The notes: generated by a model from the sequence alone, not told the origin. DNA of 64,000 nt from Clostridia bacterium (GCA_017432485.1 JAFRJB010000038.1:21546-85545); one strand, 5' to 3'. Counted from the first letter of the stretch, positions 43,098 through 51,785 are shown. Translations and numbers: made by a program.

Positions 43098-44405
43098 TTA
43101 GTGTAAATTTCTCTTGTCTATCACGCGCTTCGCTTTGCCTTCGCTGCGCTCGATGGATTTCGGGTTAACCAAGTGTACCTTGGCGCCGATACCGAGGGTG
43201 GAACGCAATTCACCGGTGATACGCTTTTCAATTTGTTCAATACTTCTGACTTCGTCGGCAAAGAGTGCTTCGCTCATTTCGACATTCACATCGAATGTAT
43301 CGCTATTATTGATTCTGTCAACCACAATTTGGTAGTTCGGTGTGATATCACCGCCGCTGGTTTTAAGCAGCACTTCTTCAATTTGAGAGGGGAATACATT
43401 GACACCGCGGATAATAAGCATATCATCACTTCTGCCTTGCGGTTTGCACATTCTAAGGTGAGTTCTGCCGCAGGCGCAGGGTGTGTATTCCAAGCGGCAA
43501 ATATCTCTGGTTCTGTAGCGAATAACCGGGAAAGCCTGCTTGGTAAGAGAGGTGAAAACAAGTTCACCGGTAGAGCCTTCCGGCAGCACTTCGCCGGTAT
43601 CCGGGTCAATGATTTCCGCCAGAAAATGGTCTTCCCAAATATGCATGCCGGCTTTTTCGGCGCACTCGCAGGCAACGCCGGGGCCGATGACTTCGGTCAA
43701 TCCGTAAATATCACAGGCTTTAATACCCAAACTTTTTTCAATTTCGGCGCGCATGCTCTCAGTCCAGGGCTCGGCACCGAAAATGCCGTATTTGAGTTTG
43801 AGTTTATCTTTGAGTCCGGCTCTGTTGACTTCTTCACCTAAATGCATTGCATAAGAAGGGGTACAGCACAGTACGGTTGCACCAAAGTCAACCATATTTT
43901 GAATTTGCAGTTTGGTATTGCCGGAAGACATCGGGATGACGGCACAGCCGATTTTTTCGGCAGCGGAGTGTACACCGAAGCCGCCGGTAAATAAACCGTA
44001 GCCATAGGAAACCTGCACAATATCTTCATCGGTAATGCCTAAAGAAACCATCATGCGTGCGGCACATTCTGCCCACACTTCTAAATCTTCTCTGGTGTAA
44101 CCGACCACAATACGTTTGCCGGTTGTACCGCTCGATGCGTGGAAACGCACCACATTTTTGAGGGGCTCCGCAAAAAGACCGAAGGGGTAGTAATCTCTCA
44201 AATCCTTTTTGTAGGAAAACGGCACTTTCGCCAAATCCTCTAAAGATTGAATGTCCTCGGGCTTTAAGCCTTTTTCGTCCATGCGGTTTCTAAAGCATTC
44301 CACTCTTTCGTAACAGTGAGCAATTTGCTTTTGAAGGCGCTCGAGCTGCAATTCTTTGAGCTGTTCACGCGGCATGGTCTCAATGTCTTTGTTCAAATAA
44401 CTCAT
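43098..44405 (-). CDS. paaK: Phenylacetate-CoA ligase (AMP-forming)
   Basis: The 435-residue cytoplasmic enzyme activates aryl acetates with ATP and CoA. It has the PaaK form of the adenylate-forming fold: [16 protein letters not shown] (ATP loop), [57 protein letters not shown] and [23 protein letters not shown] start at MSYLNKDIE (44405), which has AGGTG at proper spacing; the frame opens 18 bases earlier without a ribosome site. In anaerobes this enzyme next to IorAB may run in reverse to save ATP from arylacetyl-CoA (inference). Confidence 0.93.
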   Translation of the reverse strand: MSYLNKDIETMPREQLKELQLERLQKQIAHCYERVECFRNRMDEKGLKPEDIQSLEDLAKVPFSYKKDLRDYYPFGLFAEPLKNVVRFHASSGTTGKRIVVGYTREDLEVWAECAARMMVSLGITDEDIVQVSYGYGLFTGGFGVHSAAEKIGCAVIPMSSGNTKLQIQNMVDFGATVLCCTPSYAMHLGEEVNRAGLKDKLKLKYGIFGAEPWTESMRAEIEKSLGIKACDIYGLTEVIGPGVACECAEKAGMHIWEDHFLAEIIDPDTGEVLPEGSTGELVFTSLTKQAFPVIRYRTRDICRLEYTPCACGRTHLRMCKPQGRSDDMLIIRGVNVFPSQIEEVLLKTSGGDITPNYQIVVDRINNSDTFDVNVEMSEALFADEVRSIEQIEKRITGELRSTLGIGAKVHLVNPKSIERSEGKAKRVIDKRNLH

Positions 44406-44453
44406 TTTTTCACCTGCTTTCATTGTGTTTTTTCATAACTAAATCATTTTTAT

Positions 44454-45026
44454 TTAATGATTATACCCTAATTCAAATGCTTTTAAGTTGACTTCCAAAA
44501 ACTTCGGCGGTACCGTTGTTTTGATGGTTTGAAGCCAACTTTCTTTTTCAATTTCGCTGCTTTTTGCAAGCATGCCGATGAGCACCACATTCACGGCTTT
44601 AATATTACCGGCTTCTTTAGCAAGGCTCAATGCATCCACAGCAATGAGGTCTGCGCTTGCAGCAATCTTTGTTTCGATTTCTACCGGATAATCAGCAGCA
44701 CCGGTAATCACCGGCATCGGGTTAATCTGCTGGGTGTTGACAATGATTTTGCCGCCTTTTTTAAGGTAGGGAAGCGCTCTGTAGGCTTCGAGCAGTTCAA
44801 AAGCGAGAATAATATCCGCTTCACCTTTGCCGATAATCGGAGAATACACTTTTTGACTGTATTTGACATATGTCACAACACTGCCGCCTCTTTGGCTCAT
44901 GCCGTGTACTTCGGAGAGTTTGACATCGTAGCCTTCGTTAATAACGGTGTTGCCTAAAATGCGGCTTGCGAGGAGAGTGCCTTGACCGCCTACGCCGACA
45001 ATCATAATCTTTTTGGTATCTGTCAT
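44454..45026 (-). CDS. iorB: Indolepyruvate:ferredoxin oxidoreductase, beta subunit
   Basis: The 190-residue subunit belongs to the gamma-type domain of 2-oxoacid:ferredoxin oxidoreductases: IMIVGVGGQGTLLASRILG, then SEVHGMSQRGGSVVTYVK and LLEAYRALPYLKKGG. With IorA it converts aryl pyruvates plus CoA to arylacetyl-CoA, CO2 and reduced ferredoxin. I start at the ATG 45026 (MTDTKKIMIVG), preceded by AGGAGG at 45034-45039; the open frame upstream lies inside iorA. The start overlaps the iorA stop region, so the subunits are coupled. Confidence 0.95.
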   Translation of the reverse strand: MTDTKKIMIVGVGGQGTLLASRILGNTVINEGYDVKLSEVHGMSQRGGSVVTYVKYSQKVYSPIIGKGEADIILAFELLEAYRALPYLKKGGKIIVNTQQINPMPVITGAADYPVEIETKIAASADLIAVDALSLAKEAGNIKAVNVVLIGMLAKSSEIEKESWLQTIKTTVPPKFLEVNLKAFELGYNH

Positions 45027-45027
45027 G

Positions 45028-46764
45028 TTACTTTTCCTCCTTTTTGATTGCTTTAAACGGGCAAACATTCATGCAAAGCCCGCAGCCGTTGCACTGCGTG
45101 GTGTCAATTTCCACGGCATCGCCTTTGAGAGAAATGGCAGGGCAGCCGAGCTTCATACACAGCTTACACTTGCGGCATTCTTCGGAAATATGACATTTGC
45201 CTTCATATTTTACACCCTTTAAGAGGGCGCAGGGTCTTTGCGCAATAATAACGCTCGGCTCATCGCGCTCGACTTCCGCTTTGACAACCGCTTCAAAGTT
45301 CTTCACATCAAAGGGGTCTGCCACTACGACGTGCTCAATGCCGACGGACTGCGCAAGTTTAATCAAGTCAACCTGCTTGGTCGCTTCGCCGCGAATGGTT
45401 TTGCCGGTGGTGGGGTTATCCTGGTGACCGGTCATACCGGTAATGGAATTGTCTAAAATAATGACTGTATTCGCACCTTTATTATAAACAATATCGATCA
45501 GCCCCGTAATACCGGAGTGAATAAAGGTGGAGTCACCGATGACGGAAACTAATTTTTTATTGAAGTCACTGCCTTTGACTTTTGCCATACCTAATGCGGC
45601 AGAAACGGAAGCACCCATACAAATGGTGGTGTCTACACTCGCGAGCGGCGCCACAGCACCGAGGGTATAGCAGCCGATATCACCGGAAACGGTTAAACCT
45701 AACTTTTTAAGCACATAGAAAGTGCCTCTGTGCGGGCAGCTGGGGCACATCACCGGCGGTCTTGCAGGAATAGCTTCTTCGATGGCAGCGCAAGCAGGTG
45801 CCTCTTCGCCCAAAACGGCTTTGGCAATCATAGCAGGGGTGTATTCGCCGAGCATTGTGAAGGCATCTTTGCCGATGACTTCCACGCCGATGGATTTGCA
45901 GTAGTTTTCAAGTACCGGGTCAAGCTCTTCAATCACAAACACTTTGTCGCACTTTGCGGCAAAATCCGAAATAAGCTTTTCGGGCAGGGGGTACACCATA
46001 CCGAGTTTTAAAAAGTTTGCTTTGTTGCCCAAAGCTTCTTTGGCATACATATAAGCAATACCGGCGGTAATAATGCCGATTTTTGCGCCGTTATCTTCGA
46101 CAACGTTTATCGCGGTGGTTTCGGCAAGCGCTTTTAAATCTTCCGTGCGCTTTTCAACAACAACATGCTTTTTAATTGCATTGCCGGGCATCATCACGTT
46201 TTTGGCAATATCTTTTTGATATTCTCTGACCGGCACATCTTCTCTTTCGCAGAGTTCTACAAGGCTCTGGGAGTGAGAGACTCTGGTGGAAAGGCGCAGA
46301 AAAACAGGGGTGTCAAATTGTTCGGAAAGTGCAAACGCCTGTTTAGTGAATTCTTTACATTCCGCAGAGTCGGCAGGTTCAAGCATCGGGATTTTAGCCG
46401 CTTCGGCATAGTGGCGCGAATCCTGCTCATTTTGAGAGGAATGCTTACCGGGGTCATCTGCTACGCAGAAAACCAGCCCGCCGTTCACACCGATGTAGCT
46501 TACCGTAAAGACCGGGTCAGCCATCACATTTAAACCGACATGCTTGCAGCAACTCATCGCTCTGCCGCCGGCAATAGCGGCACCGATAGCTACTTCGGCA
46601 GCAACCTTTTCATTGGGTGCCCATTCGGCGTAAACTTCTTCAAATTTTGCAATTTCTTCCGTAATTTCGGTACTGGGAGTGCCGGGGTAAGAGGATACGA
46701 CATTCACGCCGGCTTCATAAGCACCTCTTGCCACTGCGGCATTACCGAGCAATAACTTTTTCAT
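45028..46764 (-). CDS. iorA: Indolepyruvate:ferredoxin oxidoreductase, alpha subunit
   Basis: The 578-residue thiamine-diphosphate subunit has the pyrimidine-binding half first (LLLGNAAVARGAYEAGVNVVSSYPGTPSTEI) and the cofactor-binding half after the linker (DIGCYTLGAVAPL, GDSTFIHSGITGLIDIVYN, DNSITGMTGHQDNP). Two 4Fe-4S clusters end it (CRKCKLCMKLGCP and CNGCGLCMNVCP). The MTGHQDNP block is diagnostic of indolepyruvate rather than pyruvate oxidoreductases. The start is the ATG at 46764 (MKKLLLGNAA) with an AGGAG site; the upstream in-frame ATG has none. Substrates are phenylpyruvate, indolepyruvate and hydroxyphenylpyruvate from aromatic amino-acid transamination. Confidence 0.96.
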   Translation of the reverse strand: MKKLLLGNAAVARGAYEAGVNVVSSYPGTPSTEITEEIAKFEEVYAEWAPNEKVAAEVAIGAAIAGGRAMSCCKHVGLNVMADPVFTVSYIGVNGGLVFCVADDPGKHSSQNEQDSRHYAEAAKIPMLEPADSAECKEFTKQAFALSEQFDTPVFLRLSTRVSHSQSLVELCEREDVPVREYQKDIAKNVMMPGNAIKKHVVVEKRTEDLKALAETTAINVVEDNGAKIGIITAGIAYMYAKEALGNKANFLKLGMVYPLPEKLISDFAAKCDKVFVIEELDPVLENYCKSIGVEVIGKDAFTMLGEYTPAMIAKAVLGEEAPACAAIEEAIPARPPVMCPSCPHRGTFYVLKKLGLTVSGDIGCYTLGAVAPLASVDTTICMGASVSAALGMAKVKGSDFNKKLVSVIGDSTFIHSGITGLIDIVYNKGANTVIILDNSITGMTGHQDNPTTGKTIRGEATKQVDLIKLAQSVGIEHVVVADPFDVKNFEAVVKAEVERDEPSVIIAQRPCALLKGVKYEGKCHISEECRKCKLCMKLGCPAISLKGDAVEIDTTQCNGCGLCMNVCPFKAIKKEEK

Positions 46765-46794
46765 ACTATCTCCTTCATAATTGCAGTATTGCAA

Positions 46795-48429
46795 TCAGTT
46801 TTTAATCTCTTGAGCGACCAAACTTTCGCCGCAGTACATTTCTCTGAGTTTCGGCTTTTCAATTTTACCGGTCGGGTTGCGCGGTACATCGGCAAAAATG
46901 ATTTTGCGCGGGCGCTTATAGCGCGGCATACCCATGCAGAATTGATTGACTTCTTCCTCCGTTAAGCTGTAGCCTTCTTTCACCTGGATGATGGCAGCGG
47001 CAATTTCACCGAGCCTTGCGTCGGGAAGACCGATAACGGCGACATCCTTAATCGCATCGTTCTTTCTGAGGTAATCTTCAATTTGCACCGGGTAGAGGTT
47101 TTCGCCGCCGGTGATAATAACATCTTTTTTGCGGTCAACCAGGTAAATAAACCCGTCTTCATCTTCCATCGCCATATCGCCGGTAAAGAGCCAGCCGTTT
47201 TTAATCATATCGGCAGTTGCCTGTTCATCTTTATAGTAGCAGGTCATCACGCCGGGGCCTTTGACACACAGTTCACCGACTTCGCCTTTTGGAACGGGTT
47301 GTCCGTTTTCATCGGCAATGGCAGTTTGCCAGCCGTAACCGGCTTTACCGATAGCACCGACCTTGTGGGTGTTTTCTACACCTAAATGCACACAGCCGGG
47401 GCCAATGGATTCGCTCAAACCGTAATTGGTATCATACTGATGGTGGGGGAATACTTTTAACCAACGCTTAATTAACGAAGGCGGCACGGGCTGCGCACCG
47501 ATGTGCATCAGGCGCCACTGTGAAAGCTCATAATTCTCCAAATGGATTTTGCCGGAATCAATCGCATCTAAAATATCCTGCGCCCACGGCACGAGTAACC
47601 ATACGATGGTGCATTTTTCTTCGGAAACCGCTTTGATAATCCACTGCGGGTTCACGCCTTTGAGCAGCACGGCTTTGCCGCCGACCAGGAAAGAGCCGAA
47701 CCAGTGCATTTTTGCGCCGGTATGATAGAGAGGCGGAATGCACAAGAACACATCTTCGTGTGTTTGGGAATGGTGGTTTTGCTCAACCATGGCAGCGTGT
47801 ACCAAAGAGCGGTGCTTATGTAAAATCGCCTTCGGGAAACCGGTGGTGCCCGAAGAGAAGTAGATAGCGGCATAATCGCTCTCTGTTAACTGAATGGCGG
47901 GCGATTGCTCGCAGCAATACGAAGTCATTTTTTCAAAACTGTCGGCAAACGACGGGCAGTCTTCACCCACATAAAAAATGTCTTTGACTTGAGGAATTTG
48001 GTTGCAGATTTGCTCGATTCTGCCCACAAATTCGGGGCCGAAAACAAGCCTTGTGCTGTCGCTCTTTTCCAAGCAATACTTGATTTCTTCTGCGGTGTAT
48101 CGGTAATTGAGCGGTACGGCAATGGCGCCGGTTTTTAAAATACCGAAATAAATCGGTAACCACTCAATGGAATTCATCAATAGAATTGCCACTTTTTCAT
48201 TCTTTTTACAGCCTCTGGCTAAGAGAAGGTTCGCAAAGCGGTTGGCTTTGGCTTCAAACTCTTTCCAAGTGATTTCTCTTCTAAACGGTTTGCCGGGTTC
48301 CGGCTGAATGAGAGAATACTCGCGCCAAGTGGTCTTGCTTTCAGGTTGAAATTCCGGATTAATTTCCACCAGTGCGGTTTCATCCGGATACGTGCATGCG
48401 TTTTGGGTTAAAATGTCAATTAGAGTCAT
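46795..48429 (-). CDS. Acyl/aryl-CoA synthetase (AMP-forming)
   Basis: This 544-residue ANL-superfamily ligase shows the ATP loop YFSSGTTGFPKAIL, NYGLSESIGPGC, the hinge-and-lysine region WLFTGDMAMEDEDGFIYLVDRKKDVIITGGENLYPVQIE, and the C-terminal lysine in NPTGKIEKPKL. It is distinct from PaaK in length and sequence. As first gene of the IorAB-PaaK-ACT operon its substrate is probably an aryl or branched acid, but fatty acids cannot be excluded. The ribosome site (AAGGA, 11 bases before the ATG) is weak compared with those of its neighbours. Confidence 0.88.
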   Translation of the reverse strand: MTLIDILTQNACTYPDETALVEINPEFQPESKTTWREYSLIQPEPGKPFRREITWKEFEAKANRFANLLLARGCKKNEKVAILLMNSIEWLPIYFGILKTGAIAVPLNYRYTAEEIKYCLEKSDSTRLVFGPEFVGRIEQICNQIPQVKDIFYVGEDCPSFADSFEKMTSYCCEQSPAIQLTESDYAAIYFSSGTTGFPKAILHKHRSLVHAAMVEQNHHSQTHEDVFLCIPPLYHTGAKMHWFGSFLVGGKAVLLKGVNPQWIIKAVSEEKCTIVWLLVPWAQDILDAIDSGKIHLENYELSQWRLMHIGAQPVPPSLIKRWLKVFPHHQYDTNYGLSESIGPGCVHLGVENTHKVGAIGKAGYGWQTAIADENGQPVPKGEVGELCVKGPGVMTCYYKDEQATADMIKNGWLFTGDMAMEDEDGFIYLVDRKKDVIITGGENLYPVQIEDYLRKNDAIKDVAVIGLPDARLGEIAAAIIQVKEGYSLTEEEVNQFCMGMPRYKRPRKIIFADVPRNPTGKIEKPKLREMYCGESLVAQEIKN

Positions 48430-48482
48430 TCTTCTTACATCCTTACTTTTGCTTATAATTGTAATAAAATTTACAAATATTT

Positions 48483-48511
48483 ATTATAACACTGTTATAT
48501 TCATTATTCAA
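48483..48511 (-). promoter_or_regulatory. Promoter of the aryl-acid operon (minus strand)
   Basis: Minus strand: TTGAAT (48506-48511), 17 bases, TATAAT (48483-48488), with an extended -10 TG, about 54 bases before the first start codon. Confidence 0.72.
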
Positions 48512-48541
48512 TAAGAATTTGAAACATTTCACCGAAAGCGG

Positions 48542-48569
48542 TTGAATAATATGAGGAAAGGGATATAAT
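48542..48569 (+). promoter_or_regulatory. Predicted pepF promoter
   Basis: TTGAAT (48542-48547), 16 bases, TATAAT (48564-48569), 31 bases before the GTG start. Confidence 0.65.
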
Positions 48570-48600
48570 AGAAATAGATACAGTGAAAGGAGTTTGAACC

Positions 48601-50385
48601 GTGAAACGCAACGAAGTTGAGCGCAGGTACACTTGGAATACAGATTTAATTTACCCCTCGTTAGAGGCGTTTGAAGCGGATTTTGCAAAGGCGAAAGCCC
48701 TCATTACCGCGCTTTCGGAAAAGAAAGAAGAAATGCTTGTCGGGGCGAAAGAACTATATCAGACCCTGGAATTATACACGCAGTGTGAATTGCTCATTTC
48801 AAAACTATATGAATATGCGCATCTAAATTCCGATACCGATACTTCCGACAACACATTTTTGGCTTTAAGCGGGAAGTGTGAAGACCTATTCAGTGAATTA
48901 AGTGCCGCAACTTACTTTATTTCGCCGCAGTTAATTGCTTTAGAGCAGGCAACACTTGACAGGTGTTTTGCAGAATACCCGGCACTCGAAGCATATCGCA
49001 GAAATATAGAAACCGAGCGCCGCTATCAGCCGCATATGCTTGATGACAGCGGCGAGAAGCTGATGGCGCAAATGCAAATGTGCTTGGGTGCCGAAGAAGG
49101 CGCGCGCGATGTGTTTTCTTATGCGGATTTATCTTTTGGCGACATAAAAGATGAAGCGGGAAATACGGTGCCGCTCAATGACTCCAATTACATTGTGTAT
49201 ATGTTTTCCGATAACAGGGAAGTGCGAAAAAGCGCTTTTGAAACTCTTTACCGCACTTATGGGCAATTTGCCAACACCTATGCGGCGCTGCTAAATGCTT
49301 ATGTGAAGGAAAAGACAACCCTTGCAAAAATCAGAAAATTCCCCTCAAGCTTGGAAGCAAGCGTGTTTGCGGATGAAGTACCTTCCTCTATCTATCACAA
49401 TTTAATTAATACGGTCGAGCGGCATATGGATGTCATTTTTGACTATTACAGTCTCAAAAAACAAGCACTTGGTGTTGATAAGTTGCATATGTATGATATC
49501 TATGCACCGCTGGTGGGTGAGATGAACGAGACTTACAGCTATGAAACCGCTGTGGATACCGTTCTCGATGCGCTTAAAGTTTTAGGGGAAGAATATGTCA
49601 GCGTTTTAGAAGACGGCATTCGCAACAAGCGGTGGATTGATGTATTTCCGACCGAAAACAAGAAAGGCGGCGCCTATAGTGCCGGCTGTTACGGTGTTCA
49701 GCCGTATATTCTGCTCAATTACAACGGAACACTCAACGATATCTCGACTTTGGCGCACGAGGCAGGGCACTCGATGCATACCTATTATTCCAACCGGAAT
49801 AACACGCCGCAACAGGCAAACTACACCATCTTTGTGGCGGAAGTTGCCTCAACAGTGAATGAAATTCTACTCGCACACAAAATGCTTCGCGACAGCGACA
49901 ACGCAGCGCAAAAGAAATATATTCTCAATGAATTGATGGAAACTTACAAAGGCACATTGTATCGCCAAACCATGTTTGCCGCCTTTGAAAAAGAAATGCA
50001 CGCGTTATGTGAGCAGGGCGAAATTCTAACTGCCGATTTGCTTTGCAAAAAATATGAAGCTGTCAATCAAAAATACTTCGGTGATACAGTTGTTTTAGAT
50101 GCGCAAATTCGCCATGAATGGGAGAGAATTCCGCATTTCTACTATAACTTTTATGTCTATAAATACGCCACTTGCATCTGTGCGGCTTCCGCGATTGTTA
50201 AGCGCATTGAAAGCGAAGGGGAAGCGTATGTCAAAAAATACATCGATTTCCTGTCATGCGGCGGTTCAAAGAGCCCGTTAGAGTCGCTCAAAGTAGCGGA
50301 AATTGATATGGAAAGTGAAGAAGTGGTAACAACAGCCATAGAGGATTTTAAAACAGTCATTGAGCAGTTTAAAGCGTTATCATAA
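48601..50385 (+). CDS. pepF: Oligoendopeptidase F (M3 metallopeptidase)
   Basis: The 594-residue cytoplasmic zinc peptidase cleaves peptides of roughly 7-17 residues. The zinc motif H386-E387-AG-H390 lies in LAHEAGHSMHTYYSN, with the third ligand Glu downstream in FVAEVASTVNEILL. HEWERIPHFYYNFYVYKYATCICAA near the C-terminus is also diagnostic. Length matches the PepF group. It starts with GTG at 48601, preceded by AAAGGAG with suitable spacing. The Sir2-like gene follows after 21 bases, probably on the same transcript. Confidence 0.96.
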   Translation: MKRNEVERRYTWNTDLIYPSLEAFEADFAKAKALITALSEKKEEMLVGAKELYQTLELYTQCELLISKLYEYAHLNSDTDTSDNTFLALSGKCEDLFSELSAATYFISPQLIALEQATLDRCFAEYPALEAYRRNIETERRYQPHMLDDSGEKLMAQMQMCLGAEEGARDVFSYADLSFGDIKDEAGNTVPLNDSNYIVYMFSDNREVRKSAFETLYRTYGQFANTYAALLNAYVKEKTTLAKIRKFPSSLEASVFADEVPSSIYHNLINTVERHMDVIFDYYSLKKQALGVDKLHMYDIYAPLVGEMNETYSYETAVDTVLDALKVLGEEYVSVLEDGIRNKRWIDVFPTENKKGGAYSAGCYGVQPYILLNYNGTLNDISTLAHEAGHSMHTYYSNRNNTPQQANYTIFVAEVASTVNEILLAHKMLRDSDNAAQKKYILNELMETYKGTLYRQTMFAAFEKEMHALCEQGEILTADLLCKKYEAVNQKYFGDTVVLDAQIRHEWERIPHFYYNFYVYKYATCICAASAIVKRIESEGEAYVKKYIDFLSCGGSKSPLESLKVAEIDMESEEVVTTAIEDFKTVIEQFKALS

Positions 50386-50406
50386 TACAAAACGGAGGTG
50401 GAAAAA

Positions 50407-51123
50407 ATGACTCTACAACAGATAATTGATGAGAGCAACAATATTGTCTTTTTTGGCGGTGCCGGTGTGTCTACGGAAAGCGGGATTCCCGATTTCAGGA
50501 GTGTCGACGGGCTCTATCATCAACAGTATGATTACCCGCCGGAGCAGATTATTTCGCATTCCTTTTTCATGCGTAATCCGGAGGAGTTTTATCGCTTTTA
50601 TAAAGATAAAATGCTCTTTCTGGATGCCGAGCCGAATCAGGCGCATAAGACACTTGCCGCTTTGGAAGCAGCGGGGAAACTAAAGGCGGTCGTCACACAA
50701 AATATTGACGGGTTGCACCAAAAAGCAGGCTCAAAGACAGTGTATGAGCTCCACGGTTCGGTGCTGCGCAATTACTGCATGAAGTGCGGCAAGTTTTATG
50801 ATGTCAAGTTTGTTAAAGAGAGTGACGGGATTCCGAAGTGCAGTTGCGGCGGTACGATAAAACCCGATGTTGTCCTATATGAAGAAGGGCTCGATGATGC
50901 GGTTATAAATGGCGCTGTTAAAGCAATTATGGAAGCGGATACGCTCATTGTGGCAGGCACATCTCTTGTCGTTTACCCGGCTGCGGGCTTAATTCGTTAC
51001 TTTAGAGGGAAGCATTTGGTGCTTATCAATTTAAGTAAAACCGATGCCGATAATTTGGCAGAATTGGTCATTCGCGATAAGGTCGGCAAAGTATTTGGCG
51101 AAATTCGTGTGAATAACTGTTGA
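50407..51123 (+). CDS. cobB: NAD-dependent protein deacylase (sirtuin)
   Basis: The 238-residue Sir2 protein removes acyl groups from lysines using NAD. Motifs: FFGGAGVSTESGIPDFRS (18-32), TQNIDGLHQKAG (97-108), the catalytic His116 in ELHGS, and four zinc cysteines (C124, C127, C145, C147). The start is the ATG at 50407; GGAGGTG is 6 bases upstream, and the GTG nine bases earlier lies inside that ribosome site. The stop codon overlaps the -35 box of the mgtE promoter. Confidence 0.95.
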   Translation: MTLQQIIDESNNIVFFGGAGVSTESGIPDFRSVDGLYHQQYDYPPEQIISHSFFMRNPEEFYRFYKDKMLFLDAEPNQAHKTLAALEAAGKLKAVVTQNIDGLHQKAGSKTVYELHGSVLRNYCMKCGKFYDVKFVKESDGIPKCSCGGTIKPDVVLYEEGLDDAVINGAVKAIMEADTLIVAGTSLVVYPAAGLIRYFRGKHLVLINLSKTDADNLAELVIRDKVGKVFGEIRVNNC

Positions 51124-51148
51124 CAAATGCTATATTAAGGTATATTAT
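51120..51148 (+). promoter_or_regulatory. Promoter of the M-box/mgtE transcript
   Basis: TTGACA (51120-51125), 17 bases, TATTAT (51143-51148). The -35 overlaps the sirtuin stop codon (51121-51123). Transcription should begin near 51155, directly before the riboswitch. Confidence 0.78.
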
Positions 51149-51157
51149 TGTTGTACA

Positions 51158-51350
51158 TTTGAATTTCCGTTAGGTGAGGTAACCACAGGGATAATCAATT
51201 TCGAATTGATATTAAACTGTTTTCAGTTAATGGGTTGCTGCCGCGAAGATGTGGAGACACATTGAGCTGGTTAGCAGGTTATGTCGAAACCAAGGCATAA
51301 TCTAATGCAACTTCACTGCCCTGCGATGCCAAAGCTCATACGGTGGCAAT
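51158..51350 (+). ncRNA. M-box (ykoK) magnesium riboswitch, aptamer
   Basis: The hallmark GTTAGGTGAGG of the M-box is at 51170-51180, after a pairing 5' strand. The other conserved pieces follow in order: GGTTGCTGCCGCGAAGATG (51233-51251), the AATGCAACTTCACTGCCCTGCGATGCCAAAGCTC region (51304-51337, given here by position), and the closing 3' strand around ATACGG (51339-51344), which can pair with CCGT at 51167-51170. It lies upstream of the magnesium transporter gene mgtE and ahead of an intrinsic terminator, the expected layout for magnesium-induced termination. Ends are approximate. Confidence 0.9.
51303..51324 (+). repeat. Direct repeat A, copy 1 (in the aptamer)
   Basis: A 22-base string inside the M-box (TAATGCAACTTCACTGCCCT plus GC) that recurs exactly at 51451-51472. 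Confidence 0.9.
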
Positions 51351-51397
51351 GATTGAATTTCAAGACTCTTTGTCGCCGTTGCGCTGCAAAGAGTTTT
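51329..51397 (+). repeat. Direct repeat B, copy 1 (aptamer 3' end plus terminator)
   Basis: Sixty-nine bases covering the 3' end of the M-box and its terminator stem; an identical copy is at 51693-51761. Confidence 0.95.
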
Positions 51398-51404
51398 TTG
51401 TTTT
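51365..51404 (+). terminator. M-box expression-platform terminator, copy 1
   Basis: Stem ACTCTTTG (51365-51372) / CAAAGAGT (51387-51394) followed by TTTTTGTTTT. It lies just after the aptamer. Confidence 0.85.
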
Positions 51405-51450
51405 CAACTCTACCACTCAAACGGAATTGCAGGGGTGGAATTTAATTTCT

Positions 51451-51472
51451 TAATGCAACTTCACTGCCCTGC
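51451..51472 (+). repeat. Direct repeat A, copy 2
   Basis: Exact copy of 51303-51324, 148 bases downstream. It ends where the palindromic element begins. Confidence 0.9.
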
Positions 51473-51692
51473 TACGGGTTTAAGCACTCGAATACTATTG
51501 TCTCTCGCTTGCCCTTTTTGGCTAATTTACTCGTTTTTTCTTTGCTTAGCGCCAGCTAAGCGGCATCAAAAACAAGCAAATTATCTCAAAAATTACTAAG
51601 CGAGAGATGTTATGCAGTTTCAATCAATAAAATTTTAGGTTTTCATTTTGTGATTTGATTGCAACCAATACTATTCAAATGCTTAAACCCGA
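51473..51692. mobile_element. 220-bp palindromic MITE-like element inside the second M-box copy
   Basis: The element interrupts the second copy between repeats A2 and B2, where copy 1 has only GATG (51325-51328). Its ends are inverted: CGGGTTTAAGCA (51475-51486) against TGCTTAAACCCG (51680-51691), extending to 26 bases with three mismatches. Inner complementary pairs are TCTCTCGCTT / AAGCGAGAGA (51501-51510; 51598-51607) and GCTTAGC / GCTAAGC near 51544-51561, so the whole unit can fold into one long imperfect hairpin. There is no ORF and no clear target duplication. A MITE or other non-autonomous hairpin repeat is the best reading; no second copy was noticed in the window. Confidence 0.7.
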
Positions 51693-51761
51693 CCAAAGCT
51701 CATACGGTGGCAATGATTGAATTTCAAGACTCTTTGTCGCCGTTGCGCTGCAAAGAGTTTT
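51693..51761 (+). repeat. Direct repeat B, copy 2
   Basis: Sixty-nine bases identical to 51329-51397. The lack of any mismatch implies a recent duplication or active maintenance. Confidence 0.95.
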
Positions 51762-51767
51762 ATTTTT
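51729..51767 (+). terminator. Second copy of the M-box terminator
   Basis: Stem ACTCTTTG (51729-51736) / CAAAGAGT (51751-51758) followed by TTTATTTTTG, only 18 bases before the mgtE start. The U-run is interrupted, so it may be weaker than copy 1. Confidence 0.7.
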
Positions 51768-51785
51768 GATGAAAGGGGGAGAAAG

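Noticed and set aside
44440..44462. AATCATT/AATGATT inverted repeat and TATAAT between iorB and paaK
   Set aside because: AT-only short stem and no matching -35; not enough for an internal promoter or terminator.
51693..51785. T-box leader before mgtE (GGTGGCAATG string)
   Set aside because: The string belongs to the duplicated M-box 3' end; there is no specifier loop or antiterminator consensus, and the gene is not amino-acid related.
51717..51785. Upstream extension of mgtE in the open frame from 51717
   Set aside because: These codons fall in the riboswitch terminator and the strong ribosome site lies directly before the ATG at 51786.
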